Shown: positions 29,063-38,351 of the stretch, in pieces
How the letters are laid out: every line of letters starts with the position of its first letter
How positions within the stretch are numbered: position 1 is the stretch's first letter
Origin: Entamoeba invadens IP1
Taxonomy: Eukaryota; Evosea; Mastigamoebida; Endamoebidae
Assembly: GCF_000330505.1 (NCBI RefSeq)
Contig: NW_004191622.1
Coordinates: 188,853 to 252,852, forward strand
Direction of reading: 5' to 3'
DNA: 64,000 nt
Program-made: the position numbers and the translations under genes
Notes under the pieces: generated by a model
Told to the model about the DNA's origin: nothing
Database searches by the model: none
Seen by the model: only the letters and a program-made list of their open reading frames with translations

Positions 29063-30433
29063 TCATTGGTTGTGTGCATTTTGAATCAGCTTTGTGTATC
29101 TAGCAAAGAATTCAGGGAACGTAACCAAGTCACTTGTGTATCTTAAAAATGTGAATCCATCGACTGTGTATTTTGCAAGATTATCCTCAACTTTAGAAAA
29201 CTCAGTTTCAGACAACCAATTTGCTTCAGTTCCTTCTTTAGGCCAATACAAAGCAAGTGCATTCTCTGCTCTAAACTCAGTTAGTGGACTAGCCTTATCA
29301 TACACTTCTTTGACTAATTTTTCTGGTGCGCTTCCTGCGTCATCGAGTGCGCTTTGTGAATCTGACATTTCGAAGCAAGTGAATGTGAATCTGCTACCAT
29401 ACATCTTAAACATTTGAGCTGCTTTAGTGTAGAAGTCAAATTCGTTATTCATGACATACCCCGATGTGCTCTCCGCAGCGCGAGAGGCATGCATAAACCA
29501 CCAGTGGATACCTGAGATTTTACTTGCAAATGGGACACTTGAGCCAAGGTTTTGTCTAGCGACGCTCAAGACTCTATCTCCATGGTCGAGGAGCAATTGA
29601 GCAATAAACTTTAAATAGAATTTTCCATAGTCCGTTCCAAAGTTTTCTGTCGAAGCGGAGTTAAAGAAGATTCCTTCTTGTGTTGGTTTGTCATTTGGGT
29701 TTCCAGGGTTAGTTGGTACTCTTCCCCATTCTTCATGTCCCGCAGCTTTAGCTGCGGCTTTAAGTAAGTCGAGTGTATAATTGTCAGACACGTGAAACTC
29801 TCCAATACCGGGGTATACCCATCCATATGTTTTATCTGAGCTATCTGCAACATACCCGGGGTATCTCAATTCACCAGATGGACCCATTCCAATTTGAATT
29901 TCATTAATAAGACCATTCTCAAAGTATTTATTGAAGTTCTCTTTAAATGACTTGTAGAAGTCACCATACATCATTATTGGTGTTCTATCCCCAACAACAT
30001 TCACGTCATCGGCACCAAAAGAGATATACTCAACATCAATTTTATTGCTTGGAAACCCTTTGAAGAAGATGCCTTTGGATTTTCCAGCAACAAGAACCCA
30101 ATTTGGAAGAGGGATGTTCACAGAGTCTCCAACATTCCCTCCACACGCGTGGAACGAGAGGACAGGTTGCCAGTGTAAACCAGCTTGTTGAATGGCTTCT
30201 GCTAATTCCAAGTAATATTTCCATGTATATATTCTATCACTCTGTTCAACTAGACCCCACCAGATGTCTCCCATTACTCCATCCGTCCCCGCTTCTTTCA
30301 ATTTCTTTAAATCAGAAACTAATTGCTTTTTATTAGTAAATCCACTGGTACTAATAATGTCGAGGGGAAGCATTGCATTGAACTCTAGACTCTGTACCAA
30401 TACAATTAATACACACAGAAACAAAGGCATCAT
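29063..30433 (-). CDS. Secreted beta-amylase (GH14)
   Basis: This is a 456-residue protein. The N-terminus (MMPLFLCVLIVLVQS) is a signal peptide. The glycosyl hydrolase family 14 barrel follows. The two catalytic glutamates are visible: E188 in GPSGELRYPGY and E355 in FTCFEMSDSQ. The substrate loop HACGGNVGD (95-103) and the DGVMGDIWWG strand also match. The enzyme releases maltose from the non-reducing ends of starch or glycogen. GH14 is mainly a plant and bacterial family; Entamoeba is one of few protists that has it. Secretion points to use on food starch or in the phagosome rather than on cytosolic glycogen. Confidence 0.93.
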   Translation of the reverse strand: MMPLFLCVLIVLVQSLEFNAMLPLDIISTSGFTNKKQLVSDLKKLKEAGTDGVMGDIWWGLVEQSDRIYTWKYYLELAEAIQQAGLHWQPVLSFHACGGNVGDSVNIPLPNWVLVAGKSKGIFFKGFPSNKIDVEYISFGADDVNVVGDRTPIMMYGDFYKSFKENFNKYFENGLINEIQIGMGPSGELRYPGYVADSSDKTYGWVYPGIGEFHVSDNYTLDLLKAAAKAAGHEEWGRVPTNPGNPNDKPTQEGIFFNSASTENFGTDYGKFYLKFIAQLLLDHGDRVLSVARQNLGSSVPFASKISGIHWWFMHASRAAESTSGYVMNNEFDFYTKAAQMFKMYGSRFTFTCFEMSDSQSALDDAGSAPEKLVKEVYDKASPLTEFRAENALALYWPKEGTEANWLSETEFSKVEDNLAKYTVDGFTFLRYTSDLVTFPEFFARYTKLIQNAHNQ

Positions 30434-31102
30434 ATGAATTTTGAGTGGTTAGCATTTGATTCATCAATACTATTTCGTCGAATTTTTTTCATATGGATTT
30501 CTATTTGTGGATTCATTTTTTTAGTAAATTGTAGTTATTTTACTATTCAATTATAATTCTTGTTATAAATACTTTTCAATTAGTTGTGGTAGAAGAGGGC
30601 GGTTTTTGTCGTGATAATCAGTTTTAATTCATTTTTTATTCAACAACTTTTAATCTATTTATTTATAGCATTTTTATCAATAATTTTAATAGGCATGAAA
30701 AAAAACCGAAAAAATGACTCATTTGAGCAATTAATAAGAACTTTACCAAAAAGACAAATTGTAAAAAAACGAAAAAAATATAACAATTTTTTGATTTAAA
30801 GTTTGGAACTTAAATTGTTTAAAAAAATGGAATAATATTTTTTCCCGATTTTAGTTGTTATTTCAATGGAATTGTAACAATACTTTATTAATATACATTT
30901 TTGGTCTTAATTTTATACTAGTTTTATATAACTTTCATTTAATAATGATTCCAAACCAAACGACGGAACGATGGAGTTTTTGTATTGATTTTGAATTGTA
31001 CCATCAAATATTTTAACTATAAATATAGAATTTGTTTTATTTCCTTTACGTCAAAGTTTTCGACGTGAACTGCAAATGAAACAGAACTACATAATTCATA
31101 CA
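30434..31102. other. AT-rich spacer
   Basis: The promoter side of beta-amylase and the 3' flank of SLX1. One 62-codon plus-strand frame (30611-30799) encodes a hydrophobic stretch followed by a Lys-rich tail. It is AT-biased and unsupported. Nothing else is seen. Confidence 0.45.
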
Positions 31103-32105
31103 TTAGAGTCCAGTTCGAGCTTTGAAGTCCTTGATGACATCACCCCACCGCATTTCTCGATGACATTTTGGGCATACCCCAACCGTCGGTACGAGTATGT
31201 CTTGTTCACGTGTGAATAGTCTTCCCAAACATGTCAAGTGTGCTCTCATCGAACATCCCTTTTCTGTACAGTGGACTGCCTTTTCGTCGAGGCGCATCCT
31301 TACTTTACAGACACAACAAAGGTTTTCATTGTCACTTTCGGAAGTTTCTGAAGGACTCTCTTCTTCCATCGGAGTGTTCTTCTTCTCCACTTTCTCATCA
31401 GGAGACACCAATGCACTCTCTCGTCGCTTTTTCAGTTGAGACTCTTCGTCAAGATGAAATTCATTGATCAACTCGGACAACTCACTTTGTGTTGTGTGAC
31501 ACACATTATCAAATATATTGTTGTGTCGCTTGCTCCCTTTGTTGCGCCGTCGACTTAACGACGTCCCAACAAATTTCATGACATCTTCGATTGCCCCATA
31601 CTGCACTACCATCTGCTCTGGTAATGCTGGGCACCCCTCTAAAAATTCGTCGTATCGATGCGTTGTGACATAGATACCTAATGGCAATCGACAATACGCA
31701 GGCATCTGCAACATCTCGGCGAGAAGACGTATTTTGAAACGTAAGGAAAACATCGTTCCACATTGCTTTCCTTTCATGTGCTCATACGCATCTTTCACCC
31801 TCTTCCCTTTCTCCGGATGTTGCCAATCCCACTCAAATTGAAGAACTTTTGCTTGTGTCGGAAAGGAATGGACTACGACTACCATCTCCCACGGTCGTTT
31901 TGACTCCGTCTTGAACGCACCACCCGCTATTATACCATTGTCTGTGTGTTAATGATTTTTATTATTATTACAAAATCAAACGCTGTTTTATACGTCGTGG
32001 TGGTGATGTTGTCTTTCCTATATATGTGTGGTACTTAAACCCGGGATTTATCGACGTGAGAAGGTACACACAGAATTTGAGTGTGCTTGTATTCTTGTCC
32101 ATCAT
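31103..32105 (-). CDS. SLX1: SLX1 structure-specific endonuclease (one 40-base intron)
   Basis: Exons 32105-31982 and 31941-31103 join to 320 residues. The intron is only 40 bases (GTTTGATTTT...ACACAG), and the join gives RRIKQ/HNGIIAGGAFKTESKRPWEMVVVVHSFP, the SLX1 core. The GIY-YIG nuclease domain occupies about residues 8-95 (CVYLLTSINP, HTYIGKTT, then QFEWDWQHP). The C-terminus is the SLX1 zinc finger (CCVCKVRMRLDEKAVHCTEKGC, CPKCHREMRWGDVI). SLX1 cuts branched DNA such as Holliday junctions with its partner SLX4, during repair and recombination. A Ser/Glu-rich linker separates the two domains. The first exon is easily missed without splicing. Confidence 0.92.
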
Positions 32106-32247
32106 ATCAAAAGACCACGACTGAATAAGATAATTGAGTTATCATTACTATTTATTAATATATTATTAATACCATTAATATATTAAACTCTATAAATAGT
32201 AATTAGTATAAAAACATAGAACTAAAGGAAATGTGTGAAAAATAGAC

Positions 32248-33798
32248 TTAGATCTTCTCCATAACATCGATCACTAAAGCATAAAGCTTAGAAGCAGTAT
32301 CGACGAAGACATGCTCCTTGTCCGTGTGAACATCAATGACAGATGGTCCAAGAGAAACAGACTGTAAGTTGAGACCCTTGTACTTCTCCATAATGATTGA
32401 ATTTTCAAGACCGGCGTGGATTGCAACTGTCTTCATTTCACCACCAAACATCTTGTGGTAGCAATCCTTAAGTGTAGCAAGCAAATGTGAATTTGGATCA
32501 GCTGGCCATCCACAAGCGTCATCAACGGCTTTAACCATAGTAGCACCGTGGCATTTGAAAATCAAGCCATCGGCCTTCACCAAGTCTAACATGTCTTCAT
32601 CTTTGCTTGAACGTGCGAAGATGGTGACTTTGAAAAAGTCGCCATCTAATTTACCAATAGCAACGGATTGACTGGTTTCAACCAAGCCCTCAACATCATT
32701 GGAGAATTTAACTACACCATGTGGGAGCTTTTCAATCAATTGTAAGCAGTTGCAAGTGGAGACGTAGTTCAAGACTTGAGTTCCCGCAGCGATGTCGACC
32801 TTCTTCATCACTAACTCGGGCTTATTAGGTTGAGTGCCAAGAGAAAGAGTAGTCAATGCCTCGTGGTTTGCTTTAATTTCCTCAATGACTTTGTCAGCAA
32901 TGCATTCCTTGACAGCAATAGTAACTTTGGCATGTGATGGAATGGCGTTGTGAGCGTGTCCGGCCTGGAAGGAGACGATGTGGTATTGATTTCCATTGAC
33001 TCTCAACAAACTTTGGGCGTGGATGATCACATCGGTGACCCATTTCAAAGCATTAGCTCTTTGATGCTGAATATCAACACCAGAGTGTCCACCTCTGAAC
33101 TTCTCAATAGTAATTTCAATACCTTTGAACCCAGCTGGGACTTCTTGATATTTAACTGGGACAGATCCAACTCTGAAAGCGGTTCCTGCAGAGGAAATAG
33201 TGACTTCACCCCAATCCTCAGAATCGACGTTAATTAAGTACTTGCATTTGTCTGTCAACATCTCACCAGTAACTAATCCAGAAGCTCCAAGACATCCAAT
33301 TTCTTCGTCAGCTGTGAACAAACACTCGAGAGCTGGGTGTTGGAATTTGTCACGTAATTCAATGTAAGCAAGGCCACATGCTACACCAGTCCCATCATCA
33401 CCACCAAGTGTTGTTCCTTGTGCAGACAAAATGTTGCCCTCAAGTTTCATCTTAATTGGATCCTTATCAAAGTCATGCTCAACACCAGCAGCGACAGTCC
33501 CTACCATATCGTAATGGCCTTGAATGCAAATGGATGGTTTCTCCTCAAATCCCTTTGAAGCGGGGACATAACAGACGATGTTTCTTTCTTTATCGACTTT
33601 GTACTCGAGGCCTTGCATTTTGATGATAGAAATGAGCCATTCAGAAGGGGGAAGTCTATTACCAGAGCGTCTTGGGACTTCACTCAAAGCTAAGAACCAC
33701 TTCCAATACACTTTTGAGCCCTCGTCCTTGCATAAAGCAGCAAGTTGGTTGTACATATCTAATGAATGTGGATACTTGAATAACTTCTCTGGCTCCAT
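32248..33798 (-). CDS. Aminoacyl-histidine dipeptidase (PepD, M20)
   Basis: This is a 516-residue cytosolic metallopeptidase with no signal peptide. Metal-site motifs are present in order: H in CIQGHYDMVG, bridging D in TLGGDDGTGV, the EE pair in TADEEIGCLGASG, D in NVDSEDWGEV and the late H in AIHAGLENS. The dimerisation/lid domain lies between about 200 and 400. The family hydrolyses dipeptides including carnosine-type X-His. It is common in bacteria and the length is typical of bacterial PepD (about 485-500), so lateral transfer into an Entamoeba ancestor is plausible but not shown here. Codon use and GC suggest good expression. Confidence 0.92.
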   Translation of the reverse strand: MEPEKLFKYPHSLDMYNQLAALCKDEGSKVYWKWFLALSEVPRRSGNRLPPSEWLISIIKMQGLEYKVDKERNIVCYVPASKGFEEKPSICIQGHYDMVGTVAAGVEHDFDKDPIKMKLEGNILSAQGTTLGGDDGTGVACGLAYIELRDKFQHPALECLFTADEEIGCLGASGLVTGEMLTDKCKYLINVDSEDWGEVTISSAGTAFRVGSVPVKYQEVPAGFKGIEITIEKFRGGHSGVDIQHQRANALKWVTDVIIHAQSLLRVNGNQYHIVSFQAGHAHNAIPSHAKVTIAVKECIADKVIEEIKANHEALTTLSLGTQPNKPELVMKKVDIAAGTQVLNYVSTCNCLQLIEKLPHGVVKFSNDVEGLVETSQSVAIGKLDGDFFKVTIFARSSKDEDMLDLVKADGLIFKCHGATMVKAVDDACGWPADPNSHLLATLKDCYHKMFGGEMKTVAIHAGLENSIIMEKYKGLNLQSVSLGPSVIDVHTDKEHVFVDTASKLYALVIDVMEKI

Positions 33799-34339
33799 TT
33801 TCTGACTGATTTTGTGTTCGTCGAAAACCCTTTTTATTTGCTACGTCTATTTTTAGATTGAGGTTCTCTCGGAAATAGAAGATCCACAGTTCTTTCTTTT
33901 TTTTCTAAGAAATTTTGGAAGACCATTCGACGACTGCAAGAAGACGGGAGAAAGTTTGTAAGGAGATAATGAACAGCCAACAGATTTATCGGTTTAAAAA
34001 TAAAGTTATTTTATTAATTAATAAATGTATGGAAAAGACTATAAAAATATGTTAATAACGAATTGTGACAAATTTGGATTGGGTCGAAGATTAATGATTG
34101 TTGACCATTTACTCATTCCTTTTGTGCTTTCCATTGAAAAGAATGATCAAACAAATATTAAAAATATAATTTATGAAACTATGATTTGTAATCTTTGTTT
34201 TTAAAAAGAAAAAAAGTTTCATTTGATACAAATTCCCATCAATTGTCAAAAAAGAATCCAAACAGAAAACTATACATAAACTATAACTAATCATACCTCT
34301 TACTATATTGAAAAGAAAAGAGAAAGTTCATCCAAATGT
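33799..34339. other. Divergent intergenic region
   Basis: Promoter region for PepD (minus) and TSEN34 (plus). A less AT-rich island around 33850-33980 has an open plus-strand stretch (KKFWKTIRRLQEDGRKF) without a start. It ends at a stop and I cannot attach it to any gene. Confidence 0.4.
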
Positions 34340-34870
34340 ATGGAAGGTGGTCGTGTGAAGGAAATAAGAGGACTTTTGGTCTACGAAGGTTCCGATGAGG
34401 TACTCATGAAGTATGACTTTGGTAAATCTGTTGGAGCGAAACGTGGTCGTCTCACTGAAATAAGTACGCTCCAAGGTGTCTGCGATGTATTTCCCAAAAC
34501 TGTTGCGTTGAGTAAGTTCGAAGCCAAATTTTTGATTGAAAATGAACAAGTCAAGTGTGAGTCGCTCATTCCGCTTTCACAAGAAGAAGACAAAAAATAT
34601 CAATTGTTTAGTTTATTAATTAATAAGGGATACTTTGTGAAGGATGGGTTCAAATATGCATGTGACTTTATGGTGTACAAAAAAAATCCGAAAGAGTGTC
34701 ACTCTTATGGGGGACTTGTCATTATGGGGCTTCACAATATCGTCTATAGAGACATTCTGGGGTACTGCCGCCTATTGCATGCAGTGAAAAAAGTGCTTCT
34801 CCTAGCGTACGAAAATGGTTCTTCCTATGACGTTCAAGAGATGGAGTGGGAAACACTTGACAACCATTAA
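34340..34870 (+). CDS. tRNA-splicing endonuclease catalytic subunit, TSEN34/Sen34
   Basis: This is a 176-residue protein. The C-terminal half is the conserved nuclease fold: YQLFSLLINKGYFVKDGFKYACDFMVY, then H in KECHSYGG and K in HAVKKVLLLAY. These give the Tyr-His-Lys triad expected of Sen34 and archaeal endonucleases. The N-terminal half follows the Sen34 pattern of a small alpha/beta domain ending at the linker near residue 85. The enzyme cuts the 3' splice site of intron-containing pre-tRNA. It is shorter than animal TSEN34 (about 310) and close to archaeal size. Neither tRNA gene in this window has an intron. Confidence 0.85.
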   Translation: MEGGRVKEIRGLLVYEGSDEVLMKYDFGKSVGAKRGRLTEISTLQGVCDVFPKTVALSKFEAKFLIENEQVKCESLIPLSQEEDKKYQLFSLLINKGYFVKDGFKYACDFMVYKKNPKECHSYGGLVIMGLHNIVYRDILGYCRLLHAVKKVLLLAYENGSSYDVQEMEWETLDNH

Positions 34871-34905
34871 TTGATTGCTACTAACACGTTGTAGTAAATA
34901 AATTA

Positions 34906-36021
34906 TTAATTATAGTACACGAGGATGTTCAGTTCTGTTGGGAGTTTGAACGAGAAGATGTCAGTCGTATCTTTAAAGCGCGATGGTATAGTAATAGCAG
35001 AGAGTCTGTGACATTCTTCGAACGCATAGAGTGATATTTTCAATACAGTTTTTGGGACTTCTATGTTACGAAGTGATGAGCATTTACTGAAACAGCGCAT
35101 TCCTATAGAATTCAAGTTGAGTGGTAAGAAGATGTTTTGGAGTTGTGAGCAGCCATTGAAACAATTACTTCCCAACGAAGTGACTGTCATTGGTATTTCG
35201 AGGTGTTTCAAACTGGCACAATTCGCAAAGAAGAAGTCGCCGAGTGTGAGTAAAGAGTTTGGGAGGATCACAGACTCCAAGTTCATACAATTGAATAAGA
35301 TGGAATTTCCTAAGTACGTCAAAGATGATGGAAATGTAATCGACTTCAACTGTGAACACATAATGAAACACCCACTCCCAATACTTTGAATGTGTTTTGG
35401 GATCTTTAATGTGGTGATTTGGTAACAAGAGTAGAACGACAATTTACCTAAAGACACTAAACACGACGGCAATTCTATTTTAGTCAGTTGTGTGCAGTCT
35501 TTGAAACAAGCGTTTCCTATTGAAGTGACTCTTTGCGACATCTTAAGCTTCCTCAAGTTCTCACATCCATCAAAACAAGAGTCTGGAAGACTTGTTAATG
35601 ATGTTGGTAACACTATTTGAGACATTCGGTTATTTAGAAAACAAGCGTCTTCTATCACATTGACACCATCAGGTACACCCACACCAAACTTTGCCTTGTT
35701 TTGTTGGGTAAACACCACTTTTCTACATATGTTGTTACGACTTCTCTCAACAAGAAATCGCTCATAATCTACTGTGAAGTTATATAACAATTGATTGATT
35801 TTACCGTCTTGAAAAGTGTTGCTTCTGACAGTTGAAATTGAGTACACTGTAATGTTTGGAAAGAATGCTCGAGTTTTTTGTGTGAGTGGAATTGGGTTTT
35901 GAGTGTATTTTTCAAAGAGGTTCTTCAACCCTTTTTTAACTTGAATCATCGAAACAAAGTCTTCAATGTTTTGGAAGTACTTACAAACCGTCCTTAAGCA
36001 CTTCTTGTCAAGGCGTGACAT
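34906..36021 (-). CDS. BspA-like leucine-rich repeat protein
   Basis: This is a 371-residue protein. After an N-terminal helical region of about 120 residues there are at least nine tandem 23-residue repeats of the LRR_5/BspA type (pattern ...LPSSLTSIGxxCFxxCxxLxxI). It has no signal peptide and no membrane segment. Entamoeba has a large family of such proteins, shared with Trichomonas and some bacteria; in E. histolytica at least one reaches the cell surface by an unconventional route. The repeats are probably used for protein binding or adhesion. Confidence 0.88.
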   Translation of the reverse strand: MSRLDKKCLRTVCKYFQNIEDFVSMIQVKKGLKNLFEKYTQNPIPLTQKTRAFFPNITVYSISTVRSNTFQDGKINQLLYNFTVDYERFLVERSRNNICRKVVFTQQNKAKFGVGVPDGVNVIEDACFLNNRMSQIVLPTSLTSLPDSCFDGCENLRKLKMSQRVTSIGNACFKDCTQLTKIELPSCLVSLGKLSFYSCYQITTLKIPKHIQSIGSGCFIMCSQLKSITFPSSLTYLGNSILFNCMNLESVILPNSLLTLGDFFFANCASLKHLEIPMTVTSLGSNCFNGCSQLQNIFLPLNLNSIGMRCFSKCSSLRNIEVPKTVLKISLYAFEECHRLSAITIPSRFKDTTDIFSFKLPTELNILVYYN

Positions 36022-36422
36022 TCACCGTGTTTGACTTAATAGTTCACTTCAATGGCAATTCACATCCAGGTCTTTTTATTTGGTTGTATCTATTAATTTA
36101 CCTTCTTTCTATTTATAAAAAGAGTTTGAAAATGGAGTTTCTTTAGTGTGGAAGTTACTATTGAGTATTACTGAGTTACTATTATTTTATAGTTTCCTCG
36201 CAATATGGCAATATTTATAGATAGAGCCCACCATTCCACTTTATAACTTCTTTTTGTGGAGAAAAGCGGGGTTATTGAATTCTTTATATTGTTTGTCGGA
36301 TGAAAATAATAAAAAAAGAACAAAAACATTGGAGTTTACTATTTGAGTTCTGTTCGTTGAAAACCTCATAAATTCTTTCTTCTTTACTGTGTTGGAAATA
36401 ACTCTAAACTGAAATCAGTTGT
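36022..36422. other. Divergent intergenic region
   Basis: Holds the promoters of the LRR gene (minus) and the TLDc-like gene (plus). It is less AT-rich than most spacers here. No open frame or repeat was seen. Confidence 0.4.
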
Positions 36423-37184
36423 ATGGAAGAACAAATCAGTAAGCTTGGAATATTCATCGATAGACTTGAACATCGCAGAGATAACGAGACATTACAATGC
36501 ACAACAAACAAAGTGGTGTTATTTCTTAAAGACTTGTTTGACGCTTTTTCCTCTTTTTATAATGAATATCAGACTCAAGTCGCACAGCTGACGAAGACGA
36601 TAAAAGAGATGACTCCCATTCCACCTCAACAACAAATAGAAAACGTCAAAGTCGCAAATAGCTTATCACAAGACGACTTTGTAGAGTTAAAGAAATTCAC
36701 ACAAAAACAGAGTTATAAGGTGTTGTATACTGGTGATGTCCCAACAACAAAACGATTTAATGAAATTGTCGGTGGACACACAAATGTATCGTTGGTCGTT
36801 ACAACAAAAGAGAACATCACTTTCGGCTGCCATTCGACTAAATTAAAAACACCGAATTCAATTCGAGACAATGACTTCGACGTTGAAAACGACAAGGGAT
36901 TCTTCGCATTCACCTTGAATAATTCGCGAAGTGTCCCGCCAACCAAATTTACTAAGAAAGACGTGTCTTACACTGTCGCGCGATTCGCTTCTAACAACGA
37001 AACAATGTTAGTCGAGGCGGAAGGCTTCTTTAAATTGGCAACAGGAGAAGGGACTTCTATGTTAGCAAAGGATTTTGCAGAAAATTACGACGACAAGACT
37101 GGGTGTGGTTCTAATTTGTTTGTTTTGAAAGATGGCTGCGATGTGTTCGATGCTAAGCGACTTGATATCATTGAATGGAAATAA
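36423..37184 (+). CDS. TLDc-like domain protein
   Basis: This is a 253-residue protein. The first 95 residues are helical with a coiled-coil tendency. From about residue 100 it follows the TLDc pattern seen in many Entamoeba proteins: YKVLYTGDVPTTKRFNEIVGGHTNVSLVVTTKENITFGCHS, a strand-rich core with FFAFTLNN, and a C-terminal FVLKDGCDVFDAKRLDIIEW. TLDc domains in other eukaryotes bind the V-ATPase or protect against oxidation. The Entamoeba versions are expanded and uncharacterised. It is probably soluble and cytosolic. Assignment rests on pattern, not on a search. Confidence 0.55.
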   Translation: MEEQISKLGIFIDRLEHRRDNETLQCTTNKVVLFLKDLFDAFSSFYNEYQTQVAQLTKTIKEMTPIPPQQQIENVKVANSLSQDDFVELKKFTQKQSYKVLYTGDVPTTKRFNEIVGGHTNVSLVVTTKENITFGCHSTKLKTPNSIRDNDFDVENDKGFFAFTLNNSRSVPPTKFTKKDVSYTVARFASNNETMLVEAEGFFKLATGEGTSMLAKDFAENYDDKTGCGSNLFVLKDGCDVFDAKRLDIIEWK

Positions 37185-37523
37185 CTATTAACGAGTCGTT
37201 TTAATTTAACACTATTTAAATTAACGAGTTGTTTTTATTATCTTTATGGTTTTTTTAATTAGTCTTATTAATTAACAATTATTTTTATCAGAAAATAAAT
37301 TTTTGAAATTATTTGAAAACTATAAAAAAAACTTGTTAAACTATAATCTATTTAAAATTGTTTTAAAGAACTAAATAAAATGATATTTTTTTTAAATTAC
37401 ATTTGTTCTATATTATTATTAATATTATAATATATAATATTAAACCAATTTATAATATTAAAACTATAAATAATAGTTAAAATGTTCTAAAAACAACCAA
37501 AAATTATTCAACCCATCATTCAT
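37185..37523. other. AT-rich spacer
   Basis: Convergent 3' flanks of the TLDc-like and tetraspanin genes. A/T tracts only. Confidence 0.5.
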
Positions 37524-38248
37524 TTATTCTGCTTTTATATTTTCTTTTTGTTGGTTTTTATGGAATATCATAAAGACTATAGTCACACACACTAACAACC
37601 AAACAAGCTTTATAACATACGAATCCATATCAGCGGCATATTCCACAGACTCTAAAAACGGTTTTGCACTCAAATTGTAACACGACGTCTTCACATTTTC
37701 TGGATGAAGTGCGTTGCACCCACTTATTTTCAATCTTTTCCATCCACAACAGTTTGCCTTTGTTTGAGTGTTTCTCCTTCGTTTCACAATTCAATTTTAG
37801 ACGAAAAAACAAACGTCGCGCTCCATCGAAGAGATGTCGTCCTTCTCAGAAATGTTAGAAATTCCATTCTCAAATATTTGTGTAATGATATACACGATAA
37901 AGAGTAAAACCGCTTCAAAGACATTGAATATGATTCCAAACACTGCCGCTATTTTGCTTTGAAGAACCCCAGTAAGAAGTGATGGGATGTTAAATACCAA
38001 CGCTGCTATCATAGAAAAATACAAATAGACGAGGGGATACTTCTGGGGGAATACAGCGTCTTCACTATATAATGTTTTCCTACAAAACAAGATGATGTGT
38101 ATCTCTAAACCCTACTTGTCACTTTCGATTCTACGACATTTGAAATTAATATAATGTAACACCTGAAATGTTTATAACAAGGTCAAACCATAACAAGTAA
38201 TGTAAATGCTATTTGTATAAGCGAAAAAATTGAATATGTCATCTTCAT
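37524..38248 (-). CDS. Tetraspanin (multi-intron model)
   Basis: My model joins 38248-38189, 38162-38116, 38079-37815 and 37757-37524 to 201 residues. It gives four hydrophobic helices, a short first loop, and a second extracellular loop carrying the tetraspanin CCG signature (ANCCGW) plus further Cys. A final helix follows (VIKLVWLLVCVTIVFMIF) with a short charged tail. Entamoeba has many small tetraspanins of this size. The last two exons and their 57-base intron (GTTTGTTTTT...CAAAG) are well supported. The first intron would be only 26 bases and the second uses the donor GTAGGG, so the 5' end of the model is doubtful. Confidence 0.6.
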
Positions 38249-38351
38249 ATGAATTCCTCAAACTAAATTAAATAGTTCTTTTGACATTTTAAATGGTAAA
38301 GAAAAGTTCTACAAATAAATATATAATCGATTAAACATCTGTCTTACTTAG

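Noticed and set aside
30611..30799. 62-codon frame with hydrophobic start and Lys-rich end
   Set aside because: Short, AT-driven composition and no supporting signal; could be a small membrane protein but not supported.
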